Source: Pirellulaceae bacterium (GTDB lineage Bacteria; Planctomycetota; Planctomycetia; Pirellulales; Pirellulaceae). From it: a DNA stretch of 64,000 bases. Numbering within the stretch: the stretch's first letter is position 1; each line of letters begins with the position of its first letter. The stretch is taken from assembly GCA_029243025.1 (NCBI GenBank), contig JAQWSU010000042.1:152832-216831 (forward strand). The letters are read 5' to 3'. Positions 52,890 through 62,317 of the stretch are shown here, in pieces. The position numbers were made by a program, and so were the translations under genes. Below the pieces are notes generated by a model. That model was not told the origin of the DNA. It made no database searches and saw nothing but the letters and a program-made list of their open reading frames with translations.

Positions 52890-54287
52890 TCAGCCCAAAT
52901 GAGGCTGCCAACGAGGGTGAAACAGAGCGAGGGTGAAACACAATGCTGCGATCAAGAGGGTTGCGCCATTTGGTTCTGGCACCTGTTGGGTCGCAGGCGT
53001 TGGTTGATAGGCTCCGTATTGAAAAGCATAGACGAAATCCCCTGAGTTGAATTCCGCATCTCCGGTCCAATCACCGTCTCTCCAAGTGGAGTTTTCGAGC
53101 TGGCCGTCTTCGTATTCTCCGGTTTGGAATGAGATGACGAAGTCTTGTGAGTCAAAACGGTGGTCAAAATTCGAGTCGCCCGGGACGGTGCCAAGTATCG
53201 TCATTAGATCACGGTGATCAACAGAATCTAACCGACCGTCCCGGTTGACATCATAAAACCAATCGGATGACTGATTGCGAATTGCCACGCCAATACGATC
53301 TAAGTCGTTCGGTCCGAGTAAGCCATCTTCATTCTTGTCGGCGGGAAGAGGGAAGTGGGGGATGACGCTGTAGCCGATATCTCGCAGCGATTGGACTGTC
53401 GTATTGCTGAGAAACGGTGCACCATAATCCGGATCAATGGCACCGCTCATCAAGTCTTGGCCAAAATCTCGTCCCCGCGAGTCAACGATTCCGGTTAAAG
53501 GTGACAACGACCAGGGGTCTGTGGGATCGCCTTCTACCGAGGAACGCAGCAGCTGATCCCAGTGTCCACCGGCTGTTTTTGCATCGCCCGCAAGTTCGAC
53601 AGGAATGTGGGTTGCGTCAGGAGCGAACTCCGTTCGGTAGGCCTGCAATCCGTACTGCCCGGTGTAGCGCCCGCTCTGGCTACGGTAGATCTGGTTGGCG
53701 TCCCAGAGTGAGCCAATTCCCAACGCGTGACCGACTTCGTGTGAGATGAGCTCATCCAATAAATTAATTCCAGCCGCAGTTTCGATGCCAAATCCGTTGG
53801 TAGCGGATTCCACCCATGCTGGGTTGATTTTCACCCATCCTGAAGTTGCTACCGTCAGCTTACCGCTTTTGAATGTGCTGGCAGGACCGCCAAGAGCGAG
53901 GGAACTGTCAGTGGTGCCGATCTGGATTTCAAAAGTGGTCGATTCATTTCCCTCTTGACCCAGGATCAAACTCTCCCAGAGCTTCTCAACTTTGACGACC
54001 GCTGTGTCGAGTAATGCTCGAGCAGATTCCTCAAATGGGTCCGTCGGGTCGTACGAGAAGATAAGATCAAAGTTCGCTTGGGTAGAAGAGCTGATGGTGA
54101 ACAGGAGAGCCAAGGCGAAAAGGGCGGTTTTGCGGCCGATTCCTTTGAAAGGAAAGGGTTCCTGACGGTACTGCTTCGGGGTGGTTTGAGCCCCCTGCTC
54201 TGTGCCCTGTTGAACGTCTTTTGGCCGCTCAGCAGGTGGCGGCTGGGCAATGATTGCATGTCGAGGGCAGTGGGAGAGATTGGTCAC
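52890..54287 (-). CDS. Secreted zincin metalloprotease with EF-hand cassette and altered PEP-CTERM tail
   Basis: A 465-residue protein; a long polar N-terminal stretch precedes the signal (KTALFALALLFTISSSTQA, about 53-71), so the start may lie further in, though no other ATG is available. The zinc site HEVGHALGIG is at about 183-192, with GGHWDQ near 239-244 as the likely third ligand and DLMSGAID as the Met-turn. This is the leishmanolysin/M8-type metzincin layout. The four-loop EF-hand cassette follows at about 320-435 (DKNEDGLLGPNDLD, DVNRDGRLDSVDH, GDSNFDHRFDSQDF, GDWTGDAEFNSGDF). VPEPNGATLLIAALCF begins a PEP-CTERM tail, but the end reads LALFHPRWQPHLG with no Arg cluster, because of a 16-bp-period duplication at 52912-52943. 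Probably an extracellular protease. Confidence 0.87.
   Translation of the reverse strand: MTNLSHCPRHAIIAQPPPAERPKDVQQGTEQGAQTTPKQYRQEPFPFKGIGRKTALFALALLFTISSSTQANFDLIFSYDPTDPFEESARALLDTAVVKVEKLWESLILGQEGNESTTFEIQIGTTDSSLALGGPASTFKSGKLTVATSGWVKINPAWVESATNGFGIETAAGINLLDELISHEVGHALGIGSLWDANQIYRSQSGRYTGQYGLQAYRTEFAPDATHIPVELAGDAKTAGGHWDQLLRSSVEGDPTDPWSLSPLTGIVDSRGRDFGQDLMSGAIDPDYGAPFLSNTTVQSLRDIGYSVIPHFPLPADKNEDGLLGPNDLDRIGVAIRNQSSDWFYDVNRDGRLDSVDHRDLMTILGTVPGDSNFDHRFDSQDFVISFQTGEYEDGQLENSTWRDGDWTGDAEFNSGDFVYAFQYGAYQPTPATQQVPEPNGATLLIAALCFTLALFHPRWQPHLG
52912..52943. repeat. 16-bp-period tandem duplication inside a PEP-CTERM tail
   Basis: CGAGGGTGAAACA occurs at 52912-52924 and again at 52928-52940, a period of 16 bp. 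As 16 is not a multiple of three, the second copy shifts the reading frame of the metalloprotease C-terminus. Confidence 0.88.
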
Positions 54288-54379
54288 TTTCCGGTTTCCT
54301 GCTTGGTTTTCCTTGCGGTAATCGTCAAACTAGAGCCAGTTGTGTGTCACGATTGGGGACCAAAAAAAGGAGTTTTAGA

Positions 54380-57370
54380 ATGCATCTTACCAGCCGTCTG
54401 CTTTTTGGTTCTTTGTTGGCGCTCGCGATGATGATTGGTTCGCGTGTTGCGATCGCCTCGCCCTTCCACCAGCTTAACATGAAGCGGGGCATTGTTGCTC
54501 TGATTGATTTGCCAGCCGGCGGCGTCAACGCCGTGCACGATCTCTTGGCCAAGACCGAGCTGATTCTCTATTTTCAGTCGAATGATTCGCGGCAAGTCAT
54601 GGCGGTGCGGAGCAGCGCAGATGATAAAGGGTTGCTCGGAGACAGAATCTTTGTTGCATTCGAAACAACGCCGACTATCCATCTGGCGGACAATATTGCC
54701 GACCTGCTCTACGTCTCGGAAACTGCGGCTCAGCGTTTGTCGGATGACGAATTGTTACGAGTAATTCATCCGAACGCGGATATTCACGATGGTGAACGTA
54801 TCCTGACAAAGCCGGTGCCTTTGGGGGTCGATGACTGGTCGCATCCGTATCACGGTCCTGATAACAATCCAAACTCTACCGATCAATTGGTGAAAGGGGA
54901 ATTGCGCACGCAATTTCTTGGTTTTCCAAAATTCAGTCCGATGCCTGAACAAACGGTTATCGCGGGGGGGCGGATGTACAAGGCGATGGGACACATCGCT
55001 CATAAGGCGAATCAAAATAAGTCGCTGAATACGTTACTTTGTATTAACGCTTATAACGGCACAATTCTTTGGCGACGAGCGTTACCTGAAGGTTTTATGA
55101 TCCATCGAAACACGATGGTTGCAACCGAAGATGCGTTGTATTTGGGCGATAACGAATCATGCAAGGTAATTGACGGTGAAACGGGAGATTTGCGAAATGA
55201 ATATGTGATCGGTCCCGAGCAGGCAGACGGTCCTGTTTGGAAATGGATGGCGATCCGGAATGGTGTCTTGTTTGGTTTAGTGGGCAACGAAGAAGTAAAA
55301 GTTGATACGAAAAAATCTGCGAGGAGAGGGTTGGGGCATTGGCCATGGGGGATGTGGGATGGGCATGACTACGAGAACCTAAAGACCGCGTTTGGCTTTG
55401 GGCGAACCCTGGTGGCGATCGACTTGAATACGGGAAAAGTCCGTTGGCAAAAAAATCATGCTGAATTTATCGACGCTCGGTCCGTTTGCATGTCCAGTCA
55501 ACAGATTTATTATTATTGCCCTACTCGTTTTTTGGGAGCACTGGCGGTCGAGACTGGTGATACGTTGTGGCGAAACAAAGACAAGAGTCTTTTGGATGCA
55601 ATTGGTGTCGACGGACGAGCTCAGCATTACATCACGGGCTACGCAACGACGTGTTACGTGAAGTGCAATGATCGGTATTTGTTCTTTGCGGGTCCTCAGC
55701 GTGAACGAATGGTGGTTGCGTCCACAGACGATGGGAGCCTCAAGTGGACCTACCCGGTAGGCAACCTGCAACTCGTGTTACGAGATGACGGCGTGTGGGC
55801 TGCGGGGCCTGAGAAAACAAATAGTGGCTTTCGGTTTGATTATGACACCGGCGAGGTGTTGGCGAAGTTTCCAGCAAGACGTGCTTGTACGCGAGCGACG
55901 GGTTGCGTCGACAGTATTTTTTATCGTGCCAGCGGCGGTACCGTCCGCGTGTTTACTGAGGAAAATCGGGCTCAACACATCGATCCAATGAGACCGCCCT
56001 GCCAAGATGGTGTACTTGTTTCGAACGGCATGTTGTATTGGGGGCCATGGATGTGTGGCTGTCAGTTGTCGCTGTACGGTAACATTGGGCTTGCAGCCGC
56101 CGGCAACCTTGGGAAGCCCGAAACGAGTGGCTCTCTCTATGCGGATGCCTTAGTCGCCAGTGGTGACGTCGAGAGCCTCACGAGACAAGTTGAACCTCTT
56201 GCTTCTCAACGATATGATTGGCCCACCTTGCAAGGCGATAATGCGAGGTCGAATCGAACGACGATCGCAGTGCCAAAAAGCGTAACAACAAGCTTTCAAG
56301 CGAAGTGTTCCTCAGGGCATCTTCCCACTGCTCCCGTTGTTGCGGGCGGATTGGTCTTCATAGCGGATCGATCGGGAACCGTTCGAGCTTTCGATCTCCA
56401 GGGCAATGAAGTGTGGAAGACTTACGTTGCTGGAGCCGTCTATTTTCCGCCAGCAATCGATCATGATCGATTGTATTTGGGCTCTGCGGATGGTCGTGTC
56501 TACGCTTTCGAAGCCAAGACAGGGCGCCAGTTATGGTCGTTCCGTGTTGCACCTGCTGATCATTGGATTGCGGTTTACGGTAAATTGATTTCTCGTTGGC
56601 CCGTGTCGGGGGGAGTTGTCGTGCAGGACGGTGTTGTTTACGCAGCGGCTGGTATCGCGCATTACGACGGCACCTATCTTGTTGCTGTCGATGCCATGAC
56701 AGGCCGTTTGAAGGCGGCAAATATCTCTTCTGGTTCGGTTCAGCAAGAGGTGAACAATGGTATTAGTTTGCAGGGTGAATTGACGATCGTCGACGGTGAG
56801 CTGAGGTTCCTGGCCGGTGGTGTTTATGAAACAGCTCGCTACGATCTCGGCACGCTGGCATGTTTGAATTCTCCTCAGAAACAGGTTCACTCACAGTTTC
56901 GCACGGCGTTCTATCCGTATTATCCCAGTTACGGGAAATTCGTTTCGCTTGATGTGATGTGCCAGGATGGCTGCTCATTAACTCACGATGCGAGTTACGA
57001 GGGAAGTCAGTTCAGTAATTTAACGCTGCAAGAACCGCTTCCGCCCGGTGTCAACAAGCCGCGCAAAGAGGCAGCTCGCTGGATTCGAAACCGTGGGGGC
57101 CAACCTCCCAAAACGATCTGGCGCGATCAGGCGAATCGTCGATTCACTAGCTTTATCGTCTCGAATCAGCAGTTGCTCGCGACCGGCCACTCAGAAGCAC
57201 ATCCGGATCAACCATTCTTGGTGGCCATCGATATTGAGGACGGCAGCGATATTTGGTTGGTGCCTCTGCCGGCAGAGGCCGTCAAGGGCGGGACGGCCAT
57301 CGATCAAGATGGACGCATTTTTGTCGCAACCGAAGACGGCACCTTGATTCACTTTTCGCCGGAGTCCTGA
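54380..57370 (+). CDS. Large secreted PQQ-like beta-propeller protein
   Basis: 996 residues from the ATG at 54380, set by AGGAG at 54368-54372 and a signal peptide (MHLTSRLLFGSLLALAMM to about AIAS). The frame is open to 54254 but lacks an SD. PQQ-like repeats appear in two groups: CINAYNGTILWRRALPEG, VIDGETGDLRN, DLNTGKVRWQKN, AVETGDTLWRN in the first half, and DLQGNEVWKTYVAGAV, FEAKTGRQLWSFRV, DAMTGRLKAAN in the second, suggesting two propellers. DDWSHPYHGPDNNPNS is a conserved start of this planctomycete family. No dehydrogenase signature or heme motif is apparent. Function unknown, likely periplasmic or surface. It is divergent from the metalloprotease gene with a 92-bp gap. Confidence 0.9.
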   Translation: MHLTSRLLFGSLLALAMMIGSRVAIASPFHQLNMKRGIVALIDLPAGGVNAVHDLLAKTELILYFQSNDSRQVMAVRSSADDKGLLGDRIFVAFETTPTIHLADNIADLLYVSETAAQRLSDDELLRVIHPNADIHDGERILTKPVPLGVDDWSHPYHGPDNNPNSTDQLVKGELRTQFLGFPKFSPMPEQTVIAGGRMYKAMGHIAHKANQNKSLNTLLCINAYNGTILWRRALPEGFMIHRNTMVATEDALYLGDNESCKVIDGETGDLRNEYVIGPEQADGPVWKWMAIRNGVLFGLVGNEEVKVDTKKSARRGLGHWPWGMWDGHDYENLKTAFGFGRTLVAIDLNTGKVRWQKNHAEFIDARSVCMSSQQIYYYCPTRFLGALAVETGDTLWRNKDKSLLDAIGVDGRAQHYITGYATTCYVKCNDRYLFFAGPQRERMVVASTDDGSLKWTYPVGNLQLVLRDDGVWAAGPEKTNSGFRFDYDTGEVLAKFPARRACTRATGCVDSIFYRASGGTVRVFTEENRAQHIDPMRPPCQDGVLVSNGMLYWGPWMCGCQLSLYGNIGLAAAGNLGKPETSGSLYADALVASGDVESLTRQVEPLASQRYDWPTLQGDNARSNRTTIAVPKSVTTSFQAKCSSGHLPTAPVVAGGLVFIADRSGTVRAFDLQGNEVWKTYVAGAVYFPPAIDHDRLYLGSADGRVYAFEAKTGRQLWSFRVAPADHWIAVYGKLISRWPVSGGVVVQDGVVYAAAGIAHYDGTYLVAVDAMTGRLKAANISSGSVQQEVNNGISLQGELTIVDGELRFLAGGVYETARYDLGTLACLNSPQKQVHSQFRTAFYPYYPSYGKFVSLDVMCQDGCSLTHDASYEGSQFSNLTLQEPLPPGVNKPRKEAARWIRNRGGQPPKTIWRDQANRRFTSFIVSNQQLLATGHSEAHPDQPFLVAIDIEDGSDIWLVPLPAEAVKGGTAIDQDGRIFVATEDGTLIHFSPES

Positions 57371-57416
57371 TCGGTCACGCGGTGAATCATTCTCCCAATG
57401 CCCAGGACATGAACTG

Positions 57417-58625
57417 TTAGTCGTCGGTTGGCGGGGCCTGGTCATCAATCGGGCCCTCGAAACCGACCCGCTTGATCCGTTCCGCCCACTGATTTCTTGC
57501 GAGTTTCCGCATGTCGTCGATCGCATCGGATTCGTCGACGATTTCGAATCCGATCAAGGTTTCAACGACATCCTCGAGTGTGACAACGCCTTCCATGCCG
57601 CCGTGGTCATCCACAACCAGCAAGATGTGACAGCGATGGTCAAGCATGTCATCCAGTACTCGACTGAGTCGGGTTCGTTCATGAACGACACGTAGGTCGC
57701 GTTTTAGATCACGAAGCTTTGCTTGGCCGTCATGCTGATAGTGATTCAAAAGGATGTCAGCCTTTAAGACGAATCCGGTGATCTCATCACGGTTGGACGC
57801 GAAGATCGGAATGCGAGCAAAACGAAGCTCGGATTCTGATTTTAAGACTTCTGTGACGCTTAGGTCTTGTTGGAGAGTGAAGACAACGGTGCGAGGTGTC
57901 ATGATGTCTTCGGCACAGAGTTCCGGAAAGCGAAATAAATTGGTGAGAATGCGTGATTCGGTGGGGTGTAGTTTGCCGGCTTCCGCTCCCAGATCAACCA
58001 TCGCAGTGAACTCGTCGCGACTAAACCCATGCGGGTCTTTGCCTCGGGCGAGTAGCTTCGTCAGGAGTTCCGATACGACAATAAGGGGGTAGAGACCCCA
58101 GATTAGAAACTGGACGAAACGGCCCGTCACGGGAGCGAGCCTACGCCAATAAATCGCCCCAATTGTCTTGGGGATGATTTCTGAGAGGAACAGGATCAAG
58201 AGAGTGAGGATTGCCATCGCGACGCCCACGTACTTCTCGCCGTAATAAGCTGCTGCTTCGGCGCCTGCACCGCCCGCGCCGACCGTATGGGCAATTGTAT
58301 TTAAGGTCAGGATGGCTGCTAAAGAACGATCGATGTTTGACTTCAGCTTTTCCAGGAGTGCGGCATTCTTTTCACCGTCTGAGTTGCGGAGATTTGCGAT
58401 ATACGATGGTGAAACACTAAGCATCACCGCTTCGGCGACGGAACAGAGAAACGAGAAGGCCAAGGCAACGACGGCGTAAACCACCATCATTGTGAAATGT
58501 TGGGGCTGACCAATTTCCCCCTCAGCGGCTTGAACGGGACCGATCGCCAACACGGGGGATGACAGGGTGATCAAAATTACTGCTAAGCAAACAGCTGTTC
58601 CACACCAGATTGCACGTCGTGTCAT
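57417..58625 (-). CDS. CNNM/CorC-type membrane protein (DUF21 plus CBS pair)
   Basis: 402 residues from the ATG at 58625 (the frame is open to 58832 but that is unconserved). A signal-like segment leads to the DUF21 (CNNM) domain with four membrane spans: VYAVVALAFSFLCSVAEAVML, the helix with LAAILTLNTIAHTVGAGGAGAEA, VAMAILTLLILFLSEIIPKTIGA and FLIWGLYPLIVVSELLTKLLA. Two CBS motifs follow (ELCAEDIMTPRTVVFTLQQD; VLDDMLDHRCHILLVVDDHG). The family includes the Mg2+/Co2+-linked CorC/MpfA proteins; the second membrane helix motif IPKT is kept. The C-terminal CorC_HlyC nucleotide-binding domain is missing, which fits the shorter subgroup. Probably a divalent-cation export or resistance function. 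Confidence 0.9.
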   Translation of the reverse strand: MTRRAIWCGTAVCLAVILITLSSPVLAIGPVQAAEGEIGQPQHFTMMVVYAVVALAFSFLCSVAEAVMLSVSPSYIANLRNSDGEKNAALLEKLKSNIDRSLAAILTLNTIAHTVGAGGAGAEAAAYYGEKYVGVAMAILTLLILFLSEIIPKTIGAIYWRRLAPVTGRFVQFLIWGLYPLIVVSELLTKLLARGKDPHGFSRDEFTAMVDLGAEAGKLHPTESRILTNLFRFPELCAEDIMTPRTVVFTLQQDLSVTEVLKSESELRFARIPIFASNRDEITGFVLKADILLNHYQHDGQAKLRDLKRDLRVVHERTRLSRVLDDMLDHRCHILLVVDDHGGMEGVVTLEDVVETLIGFEIVDESDAIDDMRKLARNQWAERIKRVGFEGPIDDQAPPTDD

Positions 58626-59084
58626 TGTCTCACCAAATGAAATTAGTTTGCGAAACGGTGTCACTCCCTGGACAGCTGAGATGAAAAACCTGTCCCAGCG
58701 ACTACGATCATAGTCGAAAGGCTGGTCAACGTGCAGACCGAGATCGAGTTCTTGGCGGGAGTTCCGGATTGAGATTCGACACTGCTTGGGACGCGTCAAA
58801 AGCAATTTGGAAGAGATCGATTGCCGAGTCACGGACTGGCGATCTGATCAATTTCTTGCAGCAGAACAGGTCTGGGAGTCGATCGCACGGGAACCGTCGC
58901 TCGGGTCGGTCCACGTAATGGCCAGATCGTGGTGATTGGGGACGAGTAGAATGGATTTCGCTGATTCGAAGCTGGGGCCATCATGTCCGGCGAAGTCTAC
59001 GCTCCAAACAGTCGATTGGAACGTTCAATCAGTTATCGAATAGCTGTTTTCTCGATGCATGACCATGCACGTGTTTTAGCTTCG
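58626..59084. other. Intergenic region, no gene seen
   Basis: 459 bp upstream of the CNNM gene. The in-frame extension of that gene to 58832 lacks conservation. No RNA fold or repeat recognised. Confidence 0.45.
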
Positions 59085-59234
59085 TCAGCCACCGCACGCT
59101 GCTGTTGCGAATCGTGAGTCTTCCGTCATGGAAGAAGGGGAAAAGAAATTGGGCGAAATACAGCCAGTAAATGCCAGCAGTGATGCCAGTAGTAACGCGC
59201 AGGCATATCGGCGAACGTTTGCTGATTCCATCAT
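59085..59234 (-). CDS. Very small lipoprotein (49 residues)
   Basis: ATG at 59234 (second ATG at 59231) is preceded by GGAGG with a 10-nt spacing. The 49-residue product has a basic n-region (ESANVRRYACA), a hydrophobic core (LLLASLLAF) and a lipobox ending TGC at residues 23-25, so mature Cys25 would be lipidated. The mature part is only 25 residues (ISPNFFSPSS, ending AACGG). Such tiny lipoproteins are easily missed by gene finders because of their length. Function unknown; a secreted lysis or envelope-stress role is possible but not shown. Confidence 0.72.
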   Translation of the reverse strand: MMESANVRRYACALLLASLLAFTGCISPNFFSPSSMTEDSRFATAACGG

Positions 59235-59672
59235 GTCTAGCTAACCTCCGATTCGGTGGGTCCGTTTGGGTCCGACTGCATGCAAGTCACTGAAGTCACG
59301 ACGGCTGCTGTTACGTTGTTTCGAGTCGTTACCTGATTGTTGTTCTTATCGGACATCGACATGCACTGCTGTGTAAGAGTTCAATCAGAAGCCGGAAAAA
59401 ATTGAAATGAATATCGGCTGGCTGTTAAAGAGCGCAGCTCACGGTGTTGCGGGGTTTCTCGTTGCTTGGCGAGGCACGAGGAGATAGCTTGTCCAGTTGT
59501 TGAGCAGCCAGCTTGATGTAGGAAGCATGGTCGTTGCTGGAAGCTTTGTGCTGGAGTGGGAGCAGTTGCCGACAACCGATCGATGCAGGCGTTCGGTGGC
59601 CAATCCGCGGTGAGAACTGTTGCGCTGTTTCCGGCGCAGCATGAAAGGGGTGCGAGCTAGGTTAACGCTCGT
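59235..59672. other. Intergenic region, no gene seen
   Basis: 438 bp between the small lipoprotein and the frame-disrupted PEP-CTERM gene, both on the minus strand. Frames here lack an SD and family similarity. No terminator for the upstream PEP-CTERM gene is evident. Confidence 0.45.
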
Positions 59673-61355
59673 TTATCGGCGGCGAAAGCCAATGCAGAGT
59701 AACAGGCCGCAGATTAATAGCGCACTCGACGCGGGTTCAGGTGCCATGGCCGTAGCCGCAGCGCGAGGCCCTTGCTCAAATCCATTGGCTTGGAACGCGG
59801 TGACGAAATCGGCACTGTCGAATTCTCCATCGCCGTTCCAATCACCCGACTCCCAAGTTGAATTATCTGCAATGCCATCCTCGTATTCAACTTTGGTAAA
59901 TACGAAAACAAAGTCGCTGCTATTAAACTCACCGTCGAGATTCGAATCACCGAAGTAGGTGAATTTCAGGTCATTTACCCAGATTTTGCGGTCCGCGTCA
60001 TTTACGAGTTCATCCTGATTCAGATCGTAAGCGATGTCATTGGTGCCTTGACGCACCTGACCGGAGAGCAGGTTAATGTCGATGGCGTCGAGAACTCCAT
60101 TCTCGTTGAAGTCGCCGGGGATGTTTCCGCTTTGTATGACGCCTAGCTGCACTTCTTCATCGGTATAGGTTACTTCCCAATCGAGACCTGGAGTCAGTCT
60201 CGCCAAAGAATGATCGACCGATTTAAAGGGGCCGATGATTTCGCCTAATTCAAGCGCGACGGCGTGCTCTACTGGCTCGTATCCTGCTGCCTCGATCATT
60301 TCATTGATCGCGTCGAAATCGTCATCCAATTCGACACCGGCCTGGATCAAGGTCGACTTATCGCCTGCGTTAGGCGCATATCCATCTAGTTCAATGCGAA
60401 GCGTACCGTTGCTGATGTCGGCATCTCCAGAGAGTCGAATCGGCGTGATTGCTGGCCCCTTGATCTGGGTTATCAAACTCGAATTGCTGCTCACCTCCGA
60501 TTCGTTCATAACTAAGTCGCCTGTGGCAACGATGATACTTTCGTCACCGATGACACGTAGTTCTGTGGCTTGGCCAGTTCCCGGCGATGAATTAGCTCCC
60601 CTTCCGATATAGATGTTGCTTGTCTCACGACCGCTCGTCGACATGATGGCAGCTGAGATGTTGACTGCGCCCCCGCCTCGGCGATTTCCAATCGCAAGGT
60701 GACCGGAAGTTTGTACGAATCCGCCGTTGAGATTCAAGGTGCCGGTGCGAGGGCCAGCTATTCCAGCCGCATCGTCACCGCTACCGATCTCAATGTCCCC
60801 AAAGTCTTGATCGAACAGGCTGCCCGTTTGGTTCCAAAATTCCAGTTCCGTATTTACCGATGACCGTGTAACCCGCTCGCAGTTCACCTGCCGAGAAATT
60901 GAGGGTACGGGTGCCTTCTCGTCCCAATTGGAAATCGTCGCCCGATTTAATGAACGCTTCTATTCCATCAATGGTCATTTCTCCGATCCCATCTGGGCGC
61001 CATCCTACATGAATGCTGTCGTTGCCGATTTCGAAAGTTCCATTGCTGATCCGCGCTGAGCCGGTGCTGTTGTCACCGATGAAGGCGCCGCCGGCTGTGA
61101 AGAAACCACTCGATTGTTCGAAGACGCCTGAACCGCCATTTCGATCCAGTCGAAGTGTAAGTACGTCTGCATCGTCTGCGATTTTTGCCGTTCCTCCGTT
61201 GTTGATCAGCGCCTCGTCGCTCGTTTCAGGGACATCGTCACTCCAATTGTTGGCGTCGAGAAAGTCACCTGTTTCACCTGTCCACTCAACCGCTTGTGCA
61301 GAAAGTGACCCAAGCAAAATCGTAAGTAGGAGGGGCAGTAAAGAGCGCGTAACAT
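59673..61355 (-). pseudogene. Frame-disrupted beta-helix/PEP-CTERM protein with EF-hand cassette
   Basis: Two adjoining frames encode one protein. The upstream frame (61317 to about 60835) has a signal-peptide-like stretch (SLLPLLLTILLGSLSAQA) and beta-repeat sequence (SGVFEQSSGFFTAGGAFIGD; RTLNFSAGELRAGYTVIGKYGTGI). The downstream frame continues it (QTGSLFDQDFGDIEIGSG; TGTLNLNGGFVQTSGHLAIGN), so a one-base insertion near 60832 (CCAA instead of CAA) breaks the join. At the other end, the only ATG (61355, giving ML) is out of frame with the signal peptide, implying a second lesion near 61345. The remainder is intact: a beta domain, the full four-loop EF-hand cassette (GDFNENGVLDAIDIN; GDSNLDGEFNSSDF; GDWNGDGEFDSADF), then APEPASSALLICGLLLCI and FRRR. 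Either a recent pseudogene or assembly errors. Confidence 0.75.
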
Positions 61356-61493
61356 CGAAAAGACTCCCTGTGCCGAATCAATCAATGGAGAAAGACGTGC
61401 GGTCAGTCTATCCCTATTTCGTTAATCGGCAAGTCGGATAATATCGACTCGAGGGGAATGGTCAGAATGGTTCGCAGTAACGCTTCACCATTA

Positions 61494-61514
61494 CTTCACG
61501 CCAGTGGCGTGAAG
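61494..61514. other. Perfect 9-bp hairpin between PEP-CTERM genes
   Basis: CTTCACGCC (61494-61502), loop AGT, GGCGTGAAG (61506-61514). It lies downstream of the 61640 gene and upstream of the disrupted gene, but no T-run follows on either strand, so it is not a standard terminator. It could be a protein-binding palindrome. Confidence 0.6.
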
Positions 61515-61639
61515 GGAGAGACCGGCTTTAATTAGCTGTTTTTATCGAAAGTATTTGGTTGTCAGCAAGGCCTCTTTGCGCAGCTGGGAAGAACGAATTC
61601 GATAGGTTTGACGGGACCTGCGCCATGCCAATCGCGAGC

Positions 61640-62317
61640 CTAACGGTTTCGACGGAACCAGAACATGATTGCGATGACGAAAAGATTCCCGATCGTGAGG
61701 GTGCTCGGCTCTGGCACCGTTGCATAGATGCGGTCGATTGTGTAATCGCCATTTTCTTGGCCGAGTAATTTGACTTTGATTCCGTCGATTGAGGTGGCGT
61801 CCACAGTGAAATCTGAGAGCTGGAAGCTTAGCGTTTCTGGACCATCCGAGAGGGTTTGAAGGGTTTCAGCGTAGTCGCCATTGGTTTCCCAGAGACCGAT
61901 TCGGATCTCCGCGTTTGAGTCTGCACCGGTGAAATCGACATTGATGACTTGATTGGTGCCGCCGTCTGTGAGATCGATCCCTCCTAAGCCTGCATTTTCC
62001 GCCCCCCAATAAATGAGCTCAAGTTGCCCCGTGCTTTGTGAGGTTGAAGAAAATGCAAGTATATTCGGGATGGGATTGATGTTCGCTTGAACAGAAAGGT
62101 ATTCAGAGAGTAGCTCGACTTCGGCGCTACGGAAACCACCGATTGCTGACGGAGTTGCCTGTAGTTCTAAGGACGCAACTCGGGAGGTGTTGGTGGCTTC
62201 CAAGGCAACCGTGCCAAGTCCGAAGTTGTCTACGTTGATCACGGAAGCGCTGGCGAGTGGTGCCGAAAGGCTGGCAGTGATTAGCCAGAAGAAGATTGGG
62301 TTTGTGGGTCGTTTCAC
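61640..62317 (-). CDS. PEP-CTERM protein, tandem paralogue 1
   Basis: 225 residues from a GTG at 62317, chosen because GGAG lies 8 nt upstream and a signal peptide (VKRPTNPIFFWLITASLSA) starts there; an ATG at 62341 lacks an SD. The body is an unrecognised beta-rich domain of about 170 residues (VDNFGLGTVALEATN; AIGGFRSAEVELLSEYLSVQ; GLGGIDLTDGGTNQVINVDF; LLGQENGDYTIDRIYATV) directly joined to VPEPSTLTIGNLFVIAIM and FRRNR. It is clearly homologous to the next two genes upstream on the same strand, so this is the product of tandem duplication. Function unknown; surface exposed by its tail. Confidence 0.87.
   Translation of the reverse strand: MKRPTNPIFFWLITASLSAPLASASVINVDNFGLGTVALEATNTSRVASLELQATPSAIGGFRSAEVELLSEYLSVQANINPIPNILAFSSTSQSTGQLELIYWGAENAGLGGIDLTDGGTNQVINVDFTGADSNAEIRIGLWETNGDYAETLQTLSDGPETLSFQLSDFTVDATSIDGIKVKLLGQENGDYTIDRIYATVPEPSTLTIGNLFVIAIMFWFRRNR

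Noticed and set aside
61494..61514. Hairpin considered as a terminator of PEP-CTERM paralogue 1
   Set aside because: A perfect stem but no T-run on either strand.
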